Source of the DNA: Hathewaya limosa
Lineage (GTDB): Bacteria; Bacillota; Clostridia; Clostridiales; Clostridiaceae
Length of the DNA stretch: 25,336 nt
NCBI RefSeq assembly: GCF_030815255.1
Contig: NZ_JAUSWN010000032.1
Span: forward strand, 1 to 25,336
Reading direction: 5' to 3'
Both the position numbers and the translations under genes were made by a program. Every line of letters begins with the position of its first letter. Position 1 is the first letter of the stretch. The notes beneath the pieces were generated by a model. The model was given only the letters and a program-made list of their open reading frames with translations, did no database searches and was not told the origin of the DNA. Of the stretch, positions 24,363 to 25,336 are shown piece by piece.

Positions 24363-25118
24363 TTAAATTTTACACACAAATAAGAAAAATATAAAATATA
24401 TAAGACAACATAAATAAGCATGCTTTTGATATTCCTTAATCGCATCTTTTTTTACCTTACAATTAGTACTTCCATAGCTTTTAACATATGTTGTATTTTT
24501 TATTCTTGTATAATAATAAAAGTTAAATTCATATATTTTAGAGGCTAATATATCTAGATTTAATAGTGGATTTACAAATAAGTTGGAGATGTATTCTCCA
24601 TTAAAAATTTTATCTTTAATTTTTATTTTAGGAATATTTATAATTAATAGAAGTGACTCAGCAATAATCGATGGAACTAGATTCAATATCTTTATTATGC
24701 TATTTAAAATCTCATTATTATAAATGCTACCAAGTATTTTTAACTGTAGATATAAAATCCCAACTAAATTTCCAAATAACATAATATAAAATAAAGGTGC
24801 TATAAAACCACATATAACTGCCTCGGAAATATTAAAAATACCCTCTTCTAAATTTTTTCCTCTACAAACATTTATATTTTCTTTTTCCTTAGTACTAAAA
24901 TCTATTACTAAAAATCCAACTAAAAAATTATACATCTCCTTAGGTAAAATAAATCTTAATAGAAACATTATACCCAAAATAAAAAAAGTATAAATCAAAA
25001 TGAAGTCTAAAGATAACACTTTGTTTCCCCTAATTTTTTTAGGAATATATATATATAAGTTTTCTCTATTAAAATTCCATAATAATATGCTCATTAAACA
25101 TCCTAATGTATATCCCAA
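24363..25118 (-). CDS. Membrane protein, divergent and shortened CbiB/CobD homologue
   Basis: A 251-aa hydrophobic protein, about four or five membrane segments. Residues 97-111 (ISEAVICGFIAPLFY) resemble the VAENTSDGVIAPLFY block of CbiB/CobD, the cobinamide-phosphate synthase of cobalamin assembly. Residues 125-135, 146-156 and about 183-202 line up with later CbiB blocks in order. The usual acidic residues of those blocks are missing: TSDG is VICG, TLDSM is KILGS, DDVAN is IKILN. It is also about 60 aa shorter, mainly at the N-terminus. I infer a relative that has lost synthase activity; the alignment is by eye. The start is uncertain: TTG 25118 lies close to GAGG, and ATG 25094 is an alternative. 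No other cobalamin genes are in the window. Confidence 0.6.
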   Translation of the reverse strand: MGYTLGCLMSILLWNFNRENLYIYIPKKIRGNKVLSLDFILIYTFFILGIMFLLRFILPKEMYNFLVGFLVIDFSTKEKENINVCRGKNLEEGIFNISEAVICGFIAPLFYIMLFGNLVGILYLQLKILGSIYNNEILNSIIKILNLVPSIIAESLLLIINIPKIKIKDKIFNGEYISNLFVNPLLNLDILASKIYEFNFYYYTRIKNTTYVKSYGSTNCKVKKDAIKEYQKHAYLCCLIYFIFFLFVCKI

Positions 25119-25181
25119 ACTTCCTCTCCCCTTTTTTATTTTATTCTATATTAATTTATATGCTAAATTTTTAATTTAATA

Positions 25182-25233
25182 CTAAAAAACACTTTGTACA
25201 AAATAAACTATTATTTATTTCATACAAAGTGTT
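25182..25233 (-). terminator. Hairpin terminator at the right edge
   Basis: Stem AACACTTTGTA / TACAAAGTGTT (25189-25199 and 25223-25233) enclosing a second A/T pairing (AAATAAA / TTTATTT), followed on the minus strand by TTTTTTAG. It ends a minus-strand transcript coming from the right and insulates the CbiB-like gene. On the plus strand only a weaker T-run follows. Confidence 0.75.
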
Positions 25234-25336
25234 ATGTTTTTTCACTAGTGTTTAATTTTTAGAAAGTATTTCTATTGACAATTATACTATGCTTAGTTTT
25301 TATAACTAATTTCCTAGATTAATATTTACTAGAATA

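Noticed and set aside
25262..25310. TTGACA at the right edge as a plus-strand promoter
   Set aside because: The -35 match at 25275 is perfect, but no good -10 lies at 16-18 bp, and no gene is visible downstream within the window.

Overview
The window is very AT-rich, its coding sequence favours A/T-ending codons, and nearly every gene has a strong purine-rich Shine-Dalgarno site. The gene order is that of a spore-forming, DAP-type Firmicute. The presence of spoVD and spoVE, the DUF881/small-basic-protein trio and the yggS-sepF-yggT-ylmH-divIVA tail point to Clostridium sensu stricto. I cannot name a species from the sequence alone.

About 60% of the window (127-15230) is one minus-strand division and cell-wall (dcw) cluster. 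In transcription order it reads mraZ, rsmH, ftsL-like, spoVD, [terminator], murE, murF, mraY, spoVE/ftsW, [terminator], divIB/ftsQ, DUF881, small basic protein, DUF881, yggS, sepF, yggT, ylmH, divIVA, [terminator]. The cluster makes the lipid-linked peptidoglycan precursor (MurE, MurF, MraY), polymerises and crosslinks it (SpoVE/SpoVD SEDS-bPBP pair), and supplies divisome parts (FtsL, DivIB, SepF, DivIVA). MraZ is the probable autoregulator: three GTGG repeats spaced exactly 10 bp lie just downstream of a TATAAT box in front of mraZ. Genes often found in such clusters (murD, murG, murC, ftsA, ftsZ, spoIIGA-sigE-sigG) are not here. Two intrinsic terminators divide the cluster into at least three transcriptional segments.

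The first ~96 bases are the 5' end of a group II intron on the minus strand. It resembles bacterial class IIC introns (Oceanobacillus iheyensis type) and sits directly after the terminator hairpin of divIVA, the usual landing site of that class. The rest of the intron is outside the window.

The right 10 kb is a set of independently transcribed housekeeping genes. ychF (+) converges on a Lon-family protease gene (-) that keeps its Ser-Lys proteolytic dyad but appears to have lost its Walker A loop. deoC (-) lies upstream of it. A small unknown clostridial-type protein (+) has its own promoter and terminator. A P2-type Ca2+ ATPase (-) is divergent from the manganese-dependent pyrophosphatase ppaC (+). 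The last gene (-) is a membrane protein that looks like a shortened, catalytically eroded relative of the cobalamin enzyme CbiB/CobD.

No complete new defence or mobile system is visible. The items most worth a second look are the intron at the divIVA terminator, the Lon-like protease without a P-loop, the CbiB-like relic, and the MraZ operator.
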